Made by a program: the position numbers and the translations under genes
The notes under the pieces: generated by a model
Told to the model about the DNA's origin: nothing
The model's database searches: none
The model's input: only the letters and a program-made list of their open reading frames with translations
Shown: positions 1-9,678 of the stretch, piece after piece
Position numbering within the stretch: the first letter of the stretch is position 1
Layout: each line of letters begins with the position of its first letter
NCBI GenBank assembly: GCA_009760855.2
Contig: WPIO01000102.1
Coordinates: 1 to 64,000, forward strand
DNA length: 64,000 nt
Direction of reading: 5' to 3'
DNA from: Cristatella mucedo
Lineage: Eukaryota > Bryozoa > Phylactolaemata > Cristatellidae

Positions 1-1276
1 AAAATAACACTACTTCTTTGGTTTGTATCTGGAGAGGTGTATTTTCAATCTGATCTTTATCGCAGATCGAAAATAATTCAGCAGCCAGTATAGTGCAATT
101 TCGACATAAATAATCACATTGCTTCATGATAATGATTTACAGAAAGCTAGATTATTGCTGTAGTGGAAATTTTCAAGTATAATTACTTTTAATGGCCGCA
201 TATGGACTGCTTGTATGCTGATTGTTGTTCTGGAGTGAGTGTAATGGAAGATGGTATTATTGGATGTCTATTTTTGGCGTGAAATGGAATATATTGTGGC
301 TGTGGTGTAAATTTGCATTTCAAGCATAATGCATTATGTAGTGGAAATTTCAACTCCGTTCTGAATGACAGCATTGATTGAAGTTGGCAAACATAATTCA
401 TTTTTTTCTTTTGTCCATCTAACAACTCTAATCATTCCCAATTAAAAATGACTCTCCATCATTTCTCGTACAGATCTAATTCTTCTATTTCAAGATGGTC
501 TATATCATCTGACTCGGAGAAAGATTTCTTAAGTCTGATCAATGCAATTATTGTTGCCAAGTATAGACGCTGATAAATATTTGGAAGATGGCATTAGAAT
601 AATTAGATTTTATCATCCTAGGATGGCGAAAATCATTCCGCAGCTGTGACATTTGCCGCTGGCAAGTCATCCCCAGTGCAATGAGATATTTTTATGCGGT
701 GAGAAGCTTTGAATTTTGGTGAAGCATGCGGCCTTTAATTCTGTCAATTTTATCAAAGCGTGAATTGATCGGGCAGTTGGTATGGGACATGGCGCCGCAT
801 TTGCAGGCGTTCTTTCAACTATCAAAGCTGTTGCTGACTTTGCTTTTTCTTATACTGCAACAGTAAATGCAAATATTCTCTAGGGAAGCAACGCATCAGC
901 CAGACACAATCTTTAGGTTTTTGCTGATAATATTGTGTCTTTGTTAAGGTAAATTATATGGTAAACCTACACTTCTGTTTATATATATCTTGCGGGACAT
1001 TGGGCTCCTTGTTTTAATTGTTGCAATTCGGTGCTGAATCTTATGTTGTCTTATGTAAATAATGGGATTTTTTAAGAAATTAATTGATCTGGGATCTATC
1101 CTGACAATCTTATTTGGTGCTATAATTTTGCAACAAGCTTTCACGTATATAAAAACATCTCAAAACCAAGAACAGCGCTATAATAATGGCCCTAGATGTA
1201 AATATTGGCAATCGTGAGTTATTTTTAAGGCCAAATATTTAATTAATCACAATCAATTATGGTTGTTTTCCAAAAA

Positions 1277-1321
1277 AAAATTATCAATTAGTGTAAAATT
1301 ATTATCAAATAATGCTTTTTT
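1277..1321. repeat. 45-bp imperfect direct repeat, copy 1
   Basis: The stretch reading AAAATTATCAATTAGTG followed by an A/T-rich tail ending in AATGCTTTTTT recurs at 1484-1528 with about four differences and in the same orientation. The copies are 207 bases apart, centre to centre, in the 5' flank of the repeat-bearing protein gene. They may be regulatory or a relic duplication. Confidence 0.7.
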
Positions 1322-1483
1322 ACATCATCTTTCTTGCGGTGGGTTATAAAAAATTACACCCTATTGCCACCATCATTTTCGCCAGCAGAGAAATATGCTT
1401 GCTTGTCCTTATTGAACATTTTCATCTACCGATTTCTATTTTGTGATTAAATCTCATCTCTCAATGTTTACTTTCTAAAAAAC

Positions 1484-1528
1484 AAAATTATCAAGTAGTG
1501 TGAAATTATTATAAAATAATGCTTTTTA
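1484..1528. repeat. 45-bp imperfect direct repeat, copy 2
   Basis: Second copy of the repeat at 1277-1321; this one reads AAAATTATCAAGTAGTG then a matching A/T tail. It ends about 115 bases before the ATG of the downstream gene, close enough to overlap a promoter or upstream operator, although no function can be read from the sequence. Confidence 0.7.
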
Positions 1529-1642
1529 AGCAATAAATTTCGTACAGTCAATTTTAGTAAAATATTAATAAAAAGCATTGCAATATATGGTTTTTTATGT
1601 TATGATCATTTCATGTGCATTATAAATTACAGTTATTAATAT

Positions 1643-3889
1643 ATGAGAAATAATTCATCAACAAAGCAAGTAGGCAGTAGTGTTAGTAATGGTCAGTTGT
1701 GTAGAGGTGGAGTCGCTTATCAAGCAAGAGTGATTTCTGGCAAACATCACACAAAGATGACAAAGAGTTTGCAGAAAGGCTGCAAGGCGACAATTGCCAA
1801 AAGAAGGATTTTGTCAAGCATGGATTATTCCATTATGCCAATTATGTCGCAGAGAGTTACGCCGCAGTTCTCGCAATCTGCCTCTCTATGCACATTTAAT
1901 GCCGCAAGGAGTGGATATGGTGGTGGTAAATTTGCGACTACCTTTTTAGTGACTATGGCCGCTTTGGTCACCATTTCTAGTGCTGATACAGCTGTGGCTT
2001 ATGCTACAGCCGAATCCGATAATATAACTTCTGCTATTGGTTATTCGGGGCAGGGCGATGCATTGAGGGCGATGCAATCAAGTGATTATTTCAGCCATGT
2101 CTTGTCGCATCCGCATAGTTCTTTGGATGATACTGCGGCCAAAAAATCAGAAAAAAAAGGTCAAATAAAAAGCATAGGCCGTAAAAATAAAAGAGAAATT
2201 GCTCAAACCTCTCCCGCAGCCCAAGCTACAACTTATCAGCAAAATCAAGATGGCTACGATGTGTGTAACTTTGGTAATCTTGATGGGCCGCAATGTGGCG
2301 TTCCAGATGACTACAAGACTACGGAATACCTAGACTCTGAAGGTGATTATTTAAAGGAATCATGGGATGATGGTGTGGTTTTTTCTGCTGAAGGCCTTTC
2401 GGATGGTGATTATTTAAAGGAATCATGGGATGATGGTGTGGTTTTTTCTGCTGAAGGCCTTTCGGATGATGAAATTATCAAATCCGCTTTTAAAAATGCC
2501 ACACTAGATTGCTTAAACAGGAAATCTTATTATGAAGTTGCTAAAAATGCTCTGGAAATCGAATCTTCTACAAATGGTGTAGATACTAATTTTTATATAA
2601 AGCAAAAATCAGGACCTGCTGTTGAGGGCAGATTTGAAGATGGGGCTGCTGTTGTTGTTGTTGGCGGATGTCTTGGTGGATCTACAGCCGATGAGGGTAT
2701 TTCTCAATTTAATGGTACCATGCTATTAGGTTTGTTGTGGGATTGCAGCCTTGATTACTATACCCCATGTCCAACCGTTCGTCCAAGAATTGCAATAGAT
2801 GCGGCAAAAATGAAGCCAGAAAAAATAAAACAATTTATTGATTTTTTTGATAATTTAAAGAATCATATGGCTCTCGCGGTGGGAGACTCTATTGCAGCAA
2901 ATTTGTTTAACAAAATCAAGATCAATATATACGATGCTTCTGGAAGGGGTTTTCATGGTCAATTTAAAACTGTTAATTTGCAACAGTGGATAGGTGGCGT
3001 TGCGGTTGAAGCATTAACCATTACCACTCCCCCAGCATCAACACTACTTAATAAAACCTCTGAATCCGCTTCCACCGTATTGCGCAATACCGCACCTACA
3101 CAGCCTGTTACATCTAGCCCATTGCTATCAAATGGCGGCACTTCTGGTGTGGACACTTCGAAAGTGGCAACATTAGCTGAAGCCCTTACCGCCACACAAA
3201 CATCAACGCCACTTAGCCAAACTTCTGGAGAGAACAAATCAGCTTCATTTGCATTGAATGTTACAACTCCTACTCAGCCTGTTACATCTGACTCGTCATC
3301 TCAAGCCATTACCAATCCCCCAGCATCAACGCCACTTAGCCCAACTTCTGGAGAGAGTAAATCAGCTTCATTTGCATTGAATGTTACAACTCCTACTCAG
3401 CCTGTTACATCTGGCCCATTGCTATCAAATGGCGGCACTTCTGGTGTGGACACTTCGAAAGTGGCAACAAGCGTTTCTCACTACTTTAACCCTACTAGTA
3501 ACGGATCTACGTCTGGATCGGTTGGTACGGGCAGTGCTCATTCGGTTTCTGTTACCGCGACTCCTAGCGGAGATCTTGGCATCATGACCGCCTTCGGCCT
3601 AACTACAACGGCAGCTAGATTGTTTTCTGGTATTTTTGGCTCTAGTGGTAATGTATCAGTTCCGCCAACAGCTTTGCCATCCCCCCCAGATATTGCGGGA
3701 ATAAATAACTCTGCCGCTATAGCTGGTGGAGTTGGTGTTGCAGGTGCTATTTTAGGTGCCGTCATCACTGCGTTTACTGTTGCTAAGATTTATAAAAACA
3801 GGGCGGTAGCTAATAGATCGACCGGAGCCACGGCAGTAATTCAGGGTGTCGAGCTGAGAGAAAGATCCCCTAATGCTATTGATGTTTGA
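1643..3889 (+). CDS. Repeat-containing hypothetical surface or secreted protein
   Basis: A 748-residue protein I do not recognise. The first about 95 residues are basic and polar, followed by a hydrophobic segment (about residues 97-118) ending in small residues like a signal peptide or signal anchor; internal methionines could give shorter N-termini. Residues 234-275 are two exact 21-residue copies beginning GDYLKESWDDGV. Residues about 340-470 form a more globular part with several cysteines. Residues about 475-680 are Ser/Thr/Pro-rich with shuffled repeats containing TPTQPVTS and SNGGTSGVDTSKVAT. A second hydrophobic Gly/Ala segment (about 694-715) precedes a basic tail, as in a membrane anchor. 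The build, anchored at the C-terminus with a mucin-like stalk, suggests a cell-surface or host-interacting protein; this is inference. It stands alone, flanked by long gaps. Confidence 0.75.
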   Translation: MRNNSSTKQVGSSVSNGQLCRGGVAYQARVISGKHHTKMTKSLQKGCKATIAKRRILSSMDYSIMPIMSQRVTPQFSQSASLCTFNAARSGYGGGKFATTFLVTMAALVTISSADTAVAYATAESDNITSAIGYSGQGDALRAMQSSDYFSHVLSHPHSSLDDTAAKKSEKKGQIKSIGRKNKREIAQTSPAAQATTYQQNQDGYDVCNFGNLDGPQCGVPDDYKTTEYLDSEGDYLKESWDDGVVFSAEGLSDGDYLKESWDDGVVFSAEGLSDDEIIKSAFKNATLDCLNRKSYYEVAKNALEIESSTNGVDTNFYIKQKSGPAVEGRFEDGAAVVVVGGCLGGSTADEGISQFNGTMLLGLLWDCSLDYYTPCPTVRPRIAIDAAKMKPEKIKQFIDFFDNLKNHMALAVGDSIAANLFNKIKINIYDASGRGFHGQFKTVNLQQWIGGVAVEALTITTPPASTLLNKTSESASTVLRNTAPTQPVTSSPLLSNGGTSGVDTSKVATLAEALTATQTSTPLSQTSGENKSASFALNVTTPTQPVTSDSSSQAITNPPASTPLSPTSGESKSASFALNVTTPTQPVTSGPLLSNGGTSGVDTSKVATSVSHYFNPTSNGSTSGSVGTGSAHSVSVTATPSGDLGIMTAFGLTTTAARLFSGIFGSSGNVSVPPTALPSPPDIAGINNSAAIAGGVGVAGAILGAVITAFTVAKIYKNRAVANRSTGATAVIQGVELRERSPNAIDV
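2342..2467 (+). repeat. Exact 63-bp tandem duplication inside a gene
   Basis: Two consecutive identical 63-bp units (2342-2404 and 2405-2467) encode 21 residues each in frame (starting GDYLKESWDDGVVFSAEG). Identity at the DNA level, including codon choice, implies a recent duplication, and the multiple of three keeps the reading frame. Confidence 0.95.
3101..3469 (+). repeat. Interleaved direct repeats in Ser/Thr/Pro-rich region
   Basis: Two repeat families alternate. A 72-bp unit at 3101-3172 recurs at 3398-3469 with one visible difference. An 89-bp unit at 3201-3289 recurs at 3324-3412 with a few differences. They encode TQPVTS, GGTSGVDTSKVAT and SASFALNVTTPTQPV blocks. The order suggests segmental duplication and shuffling within the low-complexity stalk of the protein. 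Confidence 0.9.
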
Positions 3890-5042
3890 TTTTTTGCGAT
3901 TTGATTTTTTTTATGATAAAATAAAAAAATATCAATTAAAGTCAAATTATGATGGATGGCAATGTTGAAGTATTTGGCAAAATCCAATCTGCCTCTTTCG
4001 TTGTGTGTTGTTTGTTATACTTTTTTAAAATTGGCAGATTGGCCCATAGGGTATGTTTTTTTGCATCCACAGCTGTGCTGTACTTTTTTGTTTTTACAGC
4101 GAGAGTTATGTTGTGTCTAAATCAAGTAAAAATAGCGTAAAATTGCTTGATAGATTATCTTTTTTGCATTGTTTCTACTTTTTATAGGCGAAGATGACAT
4201 TCCTTAGCATGATGTTATTTTAATGCAAAAATCTATAGTTAAATAGTCTATGCGGCTTGTGTTTAATATGTACAAATTATGAAATACTTAAGGAAAAATG
4301 TAAATTATTACTCTCAGTGGTAAGATGTGATATCGGATTTGTAGAAAATTGTACCTGAAAATCTTTGATTGTTTTTGTTCTTTGCCGTGGTGATTTTGCT
4401 GTAAGCATATGTTTTATGTGGTTATTATTTTCGGCAATATGTACTGCAATTTAGTGAAAAGCTTTATCTATATCAAAATTACAACCAAGACGATTTCCTC
4501 GGGATTATTCTTTAATATTAGAGCTAAAAGAAATTTTTTTATGTCGTTTTTGCATTTAGTTCCTTGCGGATTGTATCTTAAAATTAAATTATGGCCTAGT
4601 GGCATAGTTTATAGATGCAGTCACAATAACCACAAATTTTGCCAAGTCTGGCATGGTTATTTTTTTGACTGATAATCTTGGCGGTGTGGGGATTTTCTGC
4701 TTATATGGTTACTGTTGCGGTAATTTTTTTTAGCGTAACGCGGCAAAAAATAAATCCATAATCTCAGATTATAATTAGTGATAATAAAAGCATTGGCATC
4801 TAAAAAACATGTATTTATTGGTTTTTGGATATAGCTTGTTCATTAAATATCTATAAATGGGCTTTAAAATTGGTTTGTATGATGGTTAAAAGTTAATATT
4901 TCATGAGAGCGGCAATTGGTGTGATTAGTTGGGCTGTTATGCTTAAATATATTGTTATCGGCCTGTTGGTTTGGCAGCCGTTTTTATGTTGACTTTAATT
5001 TTTTTAATTGTTCAGCGATTGTGATTCTGAGAGTTTTTTTAT
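3890..5042. other. Intergenic region without supported genes
   Basis: About 1150 bases, strongly T-rich on the plus strand. Two short frames (3949-4140 and 4409-4672, plus) are hydrophobic and Phe/Cys-rich, as expected from chance translation of T-rich DNA, and match no family I know. A terminator-like hairpin lies at 4625-4666, far from any recognised upstream gene. The last 100 bases precede trhO. Confidence 0.5.
4625..4666 (+). terminator. Terminator-like hairpin with no clear gene upstream
   Basis: AATAACCA (4625-4632) pairs with TGGTTATT, and inside it TGCCA pairs with TGGCA around an AGTC loop; seven bases on the 5' side bulge out. The hairpin is followed directly by a run of T. It looks like an intrinsic terminator for plus-strand transcription, but the nearest recognised plus-strand gene ends about 740 bases upstream. 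Confidence 0.45.
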
Positions 5043-5750
5043 ATGCAAAACATAGCCATAGCAACTTTTTATGAGTTTAAAACCATAGATTTTATCGAGA
5101 AAATGCAAGCTAGCATAAAATCAGAGATGCAAAATAATAGCATATTGGGCACAATAATTATTGCCAAAGAGGGTATCAATGGCACTGTTTCTGGAGATGA
5201 GGAATCGATTGATTCTTTCTGTAAAAAAATCTGTGATTTAATGCAGAATCCTGATATATGGTTTAAAAAAACTTACTATCATCAGCACCCATTTGCTAAG
5301 GCAAAAGTTAGAATCAAGAAGGAAATCGTTACTTTTGGCATGGATTTAAAATCTCCACCTGGAGATTATGTTGCGCCAGAAAAATGGGACGATTTGATTT
5401 CTGATGATGATGTGATTTTAATAGATACAAGAAACGATTATGAATATTATGTTGGAACTTTCAAGGGAGCCGTAAATCCTAATACCAACAGCTTTAAAGA
5501 GTTGCCTCTTTGGGTGGAGCACAACCTGAAACCAGAAGACAAAAAAAAGAAAATTGCTATGTTTTGCACTGGCGGAGTACGGTGTGAAAAATCAACAAGC
5601 CTAATGAAAGATTTAGGATTTGAAAAGGTTTATCATTTGGAGGGTGGTATTATTAATTATCTTGCTGCCACAAAAAACGCCAATAAAAAATGGCGCGGAA
5701 ATTGCTTTGTTTTTGACGACAGAATTATAGTAGATGACAATTTACAATAG
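5043..5750 (+). CDS. trhO: tRNA uridine(34) hydroxylase, TrhO/YceA (UPF0176) family
   Basis: A 235-residue rhodanese-domain protein. TrhO enzymes hydroxylate C5 of uridine 34 in the tRNA anticodon wobble position, the first step of 5-methoxy- or 5-oxyacetyl-uridine formation. The N-terminal acylphosphatase-like part includes IIAKEGINGTVSG (about residues 38-50), characteristic of the family, and the rhodanese domain carries the active-site loop FCTGGVRCEKST (about residues 176-187) with the catalytic cysteine. The protein is shorter than the about 350-residue E. coli YceA, lacking most of its C-terminal extension, as in other reduced alphaproteobacteria. ATG start after a T run. Monocistronic, with long gaps on both sides. 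Confidence 0.92.
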   Translation: MQNIAIATFYEFKTIDFIEKMQASIKSEMQNNSILGTIIIAKEGINGTVSGDEESIDSFCKKICDLMQNPDIWFKKTYYHQHPFAKAKVRIKKEIVTFGMDLKSPPGDYVAPEKWDDLISDDDVILIDTRNDYEYYVGTFKGAVNPNTNSFKELPLWVEHNLKPEDKKKKIAMFCTGGVRCEKSTSLMKDLGFEKVYHLEGGIINYLAATKNANKKWRGNCFVFDDRIIVDDNLQ

Positions 5751-6817
5751 CTTTTAAAGCTTGTTATCTGGTATTTTTTCATTCTGGACTTTGGTTTTTT
5801 TGTTGCTGTGTGTTATGTTGGCTATATTGAACTTATATTATTTGCAATTATTGCCTTTCTATCGTTTTCGATGCTTTCTTCTTTGTTGGCGTTGTTGCAT
5901 GCCTTTTTTCATTTTCTGATTTTTGATAACTGTAGATTAAATTATCGATGCACCGATTTGCTTTCTGTTGTTTTTTGGCGTTATTTCTTGTCGTGATTTT
6001 TACATGCTTTTTGGTAGCTTCAGATTAAATTGTTTGTCTTTCGGTGGTTTGATTTTTTATCGCTCCATATATTCTGGATTTTTCGCCATGCTGGTTGAGT
6101 CTGCTGACGCATAATGCCGTCCATTTATTGATCATTGTGGCTTTATGCTGCTGATTATTTGTTCCATTTTTGTATTTGTTTGTTGTTTTGATATTTTTAT
6201 GTGTTATAAAAATCATTTTCAACTTTTAGTGGTGTAAATTACAATTTATATTTTTTTTTATTTAATTTTATAGATATTTTAGATATTGATTTGGAGTTTT
6301 TTTAGACCTCATGCTTTTTAAATAATTTATTTTAAATATATCAATTTTTGGCTTTATGGTTATAAATTAAGCATTTGACTTCAGATTGAGCTCGATTCTT
6401 TCTTAAAAAATTGCCATCAATCTTAATAATCTGATTTTTATAATTTATTGTTCCGCACGGGTAGTTTCTAATTCTTTCATATTGGGCAGACATGGTGGTA
6501 ATATTTTTGTTCCAGAATTGATAAATCTTGTCTCTGATTTGTGATGGCTGACTTGTGCCATCATTGATATTTCAAAATTTCTCATACTTTCTAAGTTCTT
6601 ATGGTTGTTGCGTAATGTTATTATGCTGTTGGATTTAAAATTAAATATTGATTGGCTTGGCATTCAGATGATTTTTTGTAAGATGTTTAAGAATCAGTAA
6701 CGATAATTGCAATATTGCATTTAAATTTCAGGGTAGGATTTGCTGTTTTGCCGGATGATTTGTTCTCTAATTATTGTTTCATTTAAAAAACTTGTCATGC
6801 TGTTGTAAGTTGATTTA
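5751..6817. other. Intergenic region without supported genes
   Basis: About 1070 bases, T-rich. Short frames on both strands (for example 5808-5996 plus, 6025-6222 minus, 6445-6663 minus) have no family resemblance and contain no domain-like pattern. A short inverted repeat (AGCTTT/AAAGCT) overlaps and follows the trhO stop codon without a T run, so I do not call a terminator. I see nothing else. Confidence 0.5.
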
Positions 6818-7900
6818 TTATTGCTTTGGAAAAATCGCAGTTAAAACCTTAAATAGATTACCCATTTGCTGTGGATTTGTCAAGCGATCTGCCGTTGTAA
6901 TTAAGTTGGAAATATCTGCAGTAGCTAGTGTTGGCTTGATGTGATCGATTAATTCTTGCAGGCCGCAGTTATTTAAAAACTCTCCTTGATTAAAGATTTC
7001 TATCTTTTTTGCTTGATATTGATGTGTTATTTTTTGAAAAATATTAAATTGTACCAAGTGAGTTATGTCGGAATGGCCAATATTGTATAGTGGGTCAGTT
7101 TTTTGATGTTTATGGCAGGCCTGAAGGCTTGAGTGTTGAATTTGTTCCATAATGCCATAATCTATGGTTGTAATAACTCCGCTATTTAATTGCATTTTTT
7201 TGCAAATATCTTGCCAAATTTCAATACCTTTATAGGGAACTTCCAATATCTCACCTTCTTGCGGTTTGTATTGGGGAAAAAATTGCTCTAAATGCTGCTT
7301 TGCTGTCGTGTCTGATTCTGGATTTGCGATGGCCACTAATCGAAAGGTATTTTTTTCCAGCACAACATGCATTTCGTGCCAATTGTTTTTAAGCCACTGT
7401 AATTGCTTTATCGGAATTGCATCTAAAAATTCATTGCTATAAATTAGAATTGGTTTATCTGAAGGTATAGATGATAAATTCCGTATCCACTCCAGCGATA
7501 TGCTAGCATGACCTAGCCTGTCTTGTTGTCTGGCTTGCATTTTTTGGCTTTTTTCAAGAATGAAAATCTTGTCAATCTTGTTAATTAGCTTTGTTTTTGT
7601 TAGAATATTTATAATATCGGCCAACATTAAACCCTCTCCGGCACCAAGTTCCAATAAATAGAATTTTTCTTGATTTTCAAAATTCACCATCCCTCTTTGC
7701 ATCAATTCCATTCCAACTAGCTCGCTAAATAAATTTGTTAAATGCGGTGCTGTTATAAAATCTCCATTTTTACCAATTGTGCTGTTATTATAATATCCGT
7801 AAATTGGATGATACAGAGCCAAATCCAGAAAAGAATCCAGCGGCATAGGTCCGTTTTTTAGCAAAAGAGTTGAAATGAAGTATTCGCAATTATTTTGCAT
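6818..7900 (-). CDS. SAM-dependent methyltransferase, MidA/NDUFAF7 family
   Basis: A 360-residue protein of the DUF185 family. Its mitochondrial relative NDUFAF7 (MidA) methylates an arginine of an early complex I subunit; a similar role in NADH dehydrogenase assembly is a family-based inference. Visible hallmarks are the N-terminal YHPIYGYYNN and GKNGDFITAPH (about residues 29-52), where substrate and cofactor sites lie, the glycine-rich SAM loop LLELGAGEGLM (about residues 102-112), and SNEFLDAIPIKQ (about residues 154-165), the conserved post-motif. ATG start. It is monocistronic on the minus strand. Confidence 0.88.
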   Translation of the reverse strand: MQNNCEYFISTLLLKNGPMPLDSFLDLALYHPIYGYYNNSTIGKNGDFITAPHLTNLFSELVGMELMQRGMVNFENQEKFYLLELGAGEGLMLADIINILTKTKLINKIDKIFILEKSQKMQARQQDRLGHASISLEWIRNLSSIPSDKPILIYSNEFLDAIPIKQLQWLKNNWHEMHVVLEKNTFRLVAIANPESDTTAKQHLEQFFPQYKPQEGEILEVPYKGIEIWQDICKKMQLNSGVITTIDYGIMEQIQHSSLQACHKHQKTDPLYNIGHSDITHLVQFNIFQKITHQYQAKKIEIFNQGEFLNNCGLQELIDHIKPTLATADISNLITTADRLTNPQQMGNLFKVLTAIFPKQ

Positions 7901-8386
7901 GGATTGATGATTTTACTTATTTTGTATCACTAAATATCTAGATGGTTGCAAAATAAAATGCTAGATGATTGTTGTTTTATTTATTTGCAACTTTTTGTAT
8001 ATTTTTGCAATGTTCAATTGCGGAATATTTTGCTCTAGTGTCATTCTATATATACGATGAACTACAAGATTGCTGTTGGGAAATTTTTAAAACAAATAAA
8101 AAAATAGCAAATTTTTGCGATCTGTGACATGGTACAGCAAGTGCAAAGCAAAAAAGATCCGATCGTATCTCTCAATTGGATTTAATCTTGCTTGCAGCTT
8201 GGGATGGCGAAAATTTTAGAAATTCAAATTATCCACTAGATTAATTGTTGTACGAATAGATATTTCAAGCGGCCGTAAGTAAATTGTAAATTACTCTATT
8301 CCGATCCAACGATATCGCATTATAATCAAAAGTCCAATATATGGATTGTTTATTTGTTACAAACAGATGTGCCTTACAAACAAATA
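7901..8386. other. Intergenic region between rpmG and midA
   Basis: About 490 bases. No open frame or RNA fold that I can support. It lies downstream of rpmG and upstream of midA, so it should contain the midA promoter and the rpmG terminator; neither stands out. Confidence 0.4.
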
Positions 8387-8572
8387 CTAAGCTTTGTAAA
8401 CTAACTTCTTCTCTACAAACATTACCCTTTTTCTGATTTTTTTGTCATACTTCATTTTAGATAGCTTGACGCTGGCTTTTTCTCCTTTTGTTGGCTTTCT
8501 GGTAACATAAAAAGTTCCAGTCCCGGCAGTACTCATCAGTACAATATTCATGTAAGTTCTTCCTTTTGCCAT
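8387..8572 (-). CDS. rpmG: 50S ribosomal protein L33
   Basis: A 61-residue basic protein of the large ribosomal subunit. It shows the L33 pattern: the STAGTGTFYVTRKP strand-turn (about residues 13-26) followed by LKMKYDK-like KLSKMKYDKKIRKRV. It lacks the zinc-binding cysteine pairs of the C-plus L33 type, matching the alphaproteobacterial C-minus form. I chose the ATG at 8572 (MAKGRTY); an in-frame TTG two codons upstream is possible but gives an untypical N-terminus. It lies 85 bases downstream of tRNA-Asp on the same strand and may share its transcript. Confidence 0.95.
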   Translation of the reverse strand: MAKGRTYMNIVLMSTAGTGTFYVTRKPTKGEKASVKLSKMKYDKKIRKRVMFVEKKLVYKA

Positions 8573-8657
8573 AGCCAAAAAATATAAAGCAGTAAAAAAT
8601 CAATAATTAAAGTACAACTAGTAATGCTACCATTTTGCCGCAATAATGCCGCATAAG

Positions 8658-8734
8658 TGGCGGGAACGACGGGGCTTGAACCCGCAACTTCCGCCGTGAC
8701 AGGGCGGTGCTCTAACCAATTGAACTACGTTCCC
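8658..8734 (-). tRNA. tRNA-Asp (GTC)
   Basis: The minus strand folds as a full cloverleaf of 77 bases with an encoded CCA end (8658-8660). The acceptor stem is GGGAACG/CGTTCCC, the anticodon arm CCGCC-CTGTCAC-GGCGG presents GTC, and the T arm contains GGTTCAAGCC. It is upstream of rpmG in the same orientation. Confidence 0.97.
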
Positions 8735-8902
8735 AATATTATAAAGCTCTAACGAATAACGAAAGAACCCAATACTTTTCCTGATAGATTCCGAGAGGTT
8801 TTTAATAATCAATATTTTTTTATTTTTTTTATGAAATTAAAAAAACCATCCCTATCATGCTGGGCGCAGTAATTTTTTTGCCAATAAAGAAAACGCCAAT
8901 CC

Positions 8903-9535
8903 ATGGTATCGATAATAACTTCAACTTTGCTGAGTGGCATAAATCTACCGCCGAACTTTATTCATCAACCAGTTTTGAGGGTTGTAATTGGCGATTGTGA
9001 TGATTTTTGCGCACCAAATGATCACGTTATAATAACAAGCAAGTATGCCATCATTGCCATTAGAAAAAGCATTACTTTGCTTAATGTTGTTTCTGGTTTA
9101 AGTGTTGTTGGCGAGTCTCTTGGTCAATTATTAGTTGATTGTGGGGTTGTAAAAAAAATTCGAGTTTACGACAGCGCGCAGTCCATGATGCAATGTATTA
9201 TCAAGCATCGCTATGCCGATAGTTTTACCTATTTACGCGGTGTTCATGTAACTCAGGAATTTAGGGAAATTGGATTACACTATCCCTTAAGGGAAGTAAT
9301 TACTTATTATACAAAGGAAATAGAGCAAATAGATGATAATGTTATTTCTGCAATTAGAAATTTTTCCGTTTCAGATGTTAGATTTTATTCACGTAGAAGT
9401 GTGGTGGCTTTTTTTAATTTAATGCAAAAATTTAATCTTTTTTCATATTTATATTGCGTTAAAATGATTGGAATTTCTGCGGAATTGACTAATTTTGCCG
9501 AAGAATATTTTGCCGCAATGATTTGCAAAAAATAA
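8903..9535 (+). CDS. hemD: Probable uroporphyrinogen-III synthase (divergent)
   Basis: A 210-residue soluble protein. HemD closes hydroxymethylbilane into uroporphyrinogen III, an essential step of haem synthesis. HemD sequences are poorly conserved; the resemblance is in architecture: IITSKYAI near residue 45 (equivalent to the family's TS.nAv motif), the central LRGVHVTQEF (about residues 112-121), YPLREVITYY after it, then VRFYSRRSVVAFFNLM (about residues 158-173; usually FtSpsav..F) and a C-terminal VKMIGISAELTNFAEE (about 185-200; usually G..ta..a...G). The downstream haem enzymes hemH and hemJ are also in this window, which fits a complete late pathway. Monocistronic, between divergent tRNA-Asp and rpmF. 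An unrelated protein of similar layout is possible. Confidence 0.6.
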   Translation: MVSIITSTLLSGINLPPNFIHQPVLRVVIGDCDDFCAPNDHVIITSKYAIIAIRKSITLLNVVSGLSVVGESLGQLLVDCGVVKKIRVYDSAQSMMQCIIKHRYADSFTYLRGVHVTQEFREIGLHYPLREVITYYTKEIEQIDDNVISAIRNFSVSDVRFYSRRSVVAFFNLMQKFNLFSYLYCVKMIGISAELTNFAEEYFAAMICKK

Positions 9536-9678
9536 TCAAAAAAATGAAGCTATAATGTATTTTGGCAAAAAATAACAACATACTTGACAATAAAAACCAC
9601 GCCTGTCTTGAGGTCTAACGCTTGTCTCTATATTTTGTGGCATTACTAGTATTTTAATATAATTAGAACAAATAATTT

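Larger units (their letters stand above)
1..1642. other. Long intergenic region, possible gene debris
   Basis: No convincing gene is present. Short open frames exist on both strands but show no recognisable family. Around 1062-1217 on the plus strand there is a 51-codon frame beginning MGFFKKLIDLGSILTILFGA, with one hydrophobic segment; around 782-883 there is a 33-codon Ala-rich frame. Both could be remnants of one decayed gene or chance. Nearer the next gene, two copies of a 45-bp imperfect repeat lie at 1277-1321 and 1484-1528. The final 80 bases before 1643 are very AT-rich and may hold its promoter. Confidence 0.5.

Noticed and set aside
4409-4672. 87-codon plus-strand frame before the orphan terminator
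   Set aside because: Phe/Ile/Cys-rich composition from T-rich DNA, no family resemblance, and the frame runs through the hairpin.
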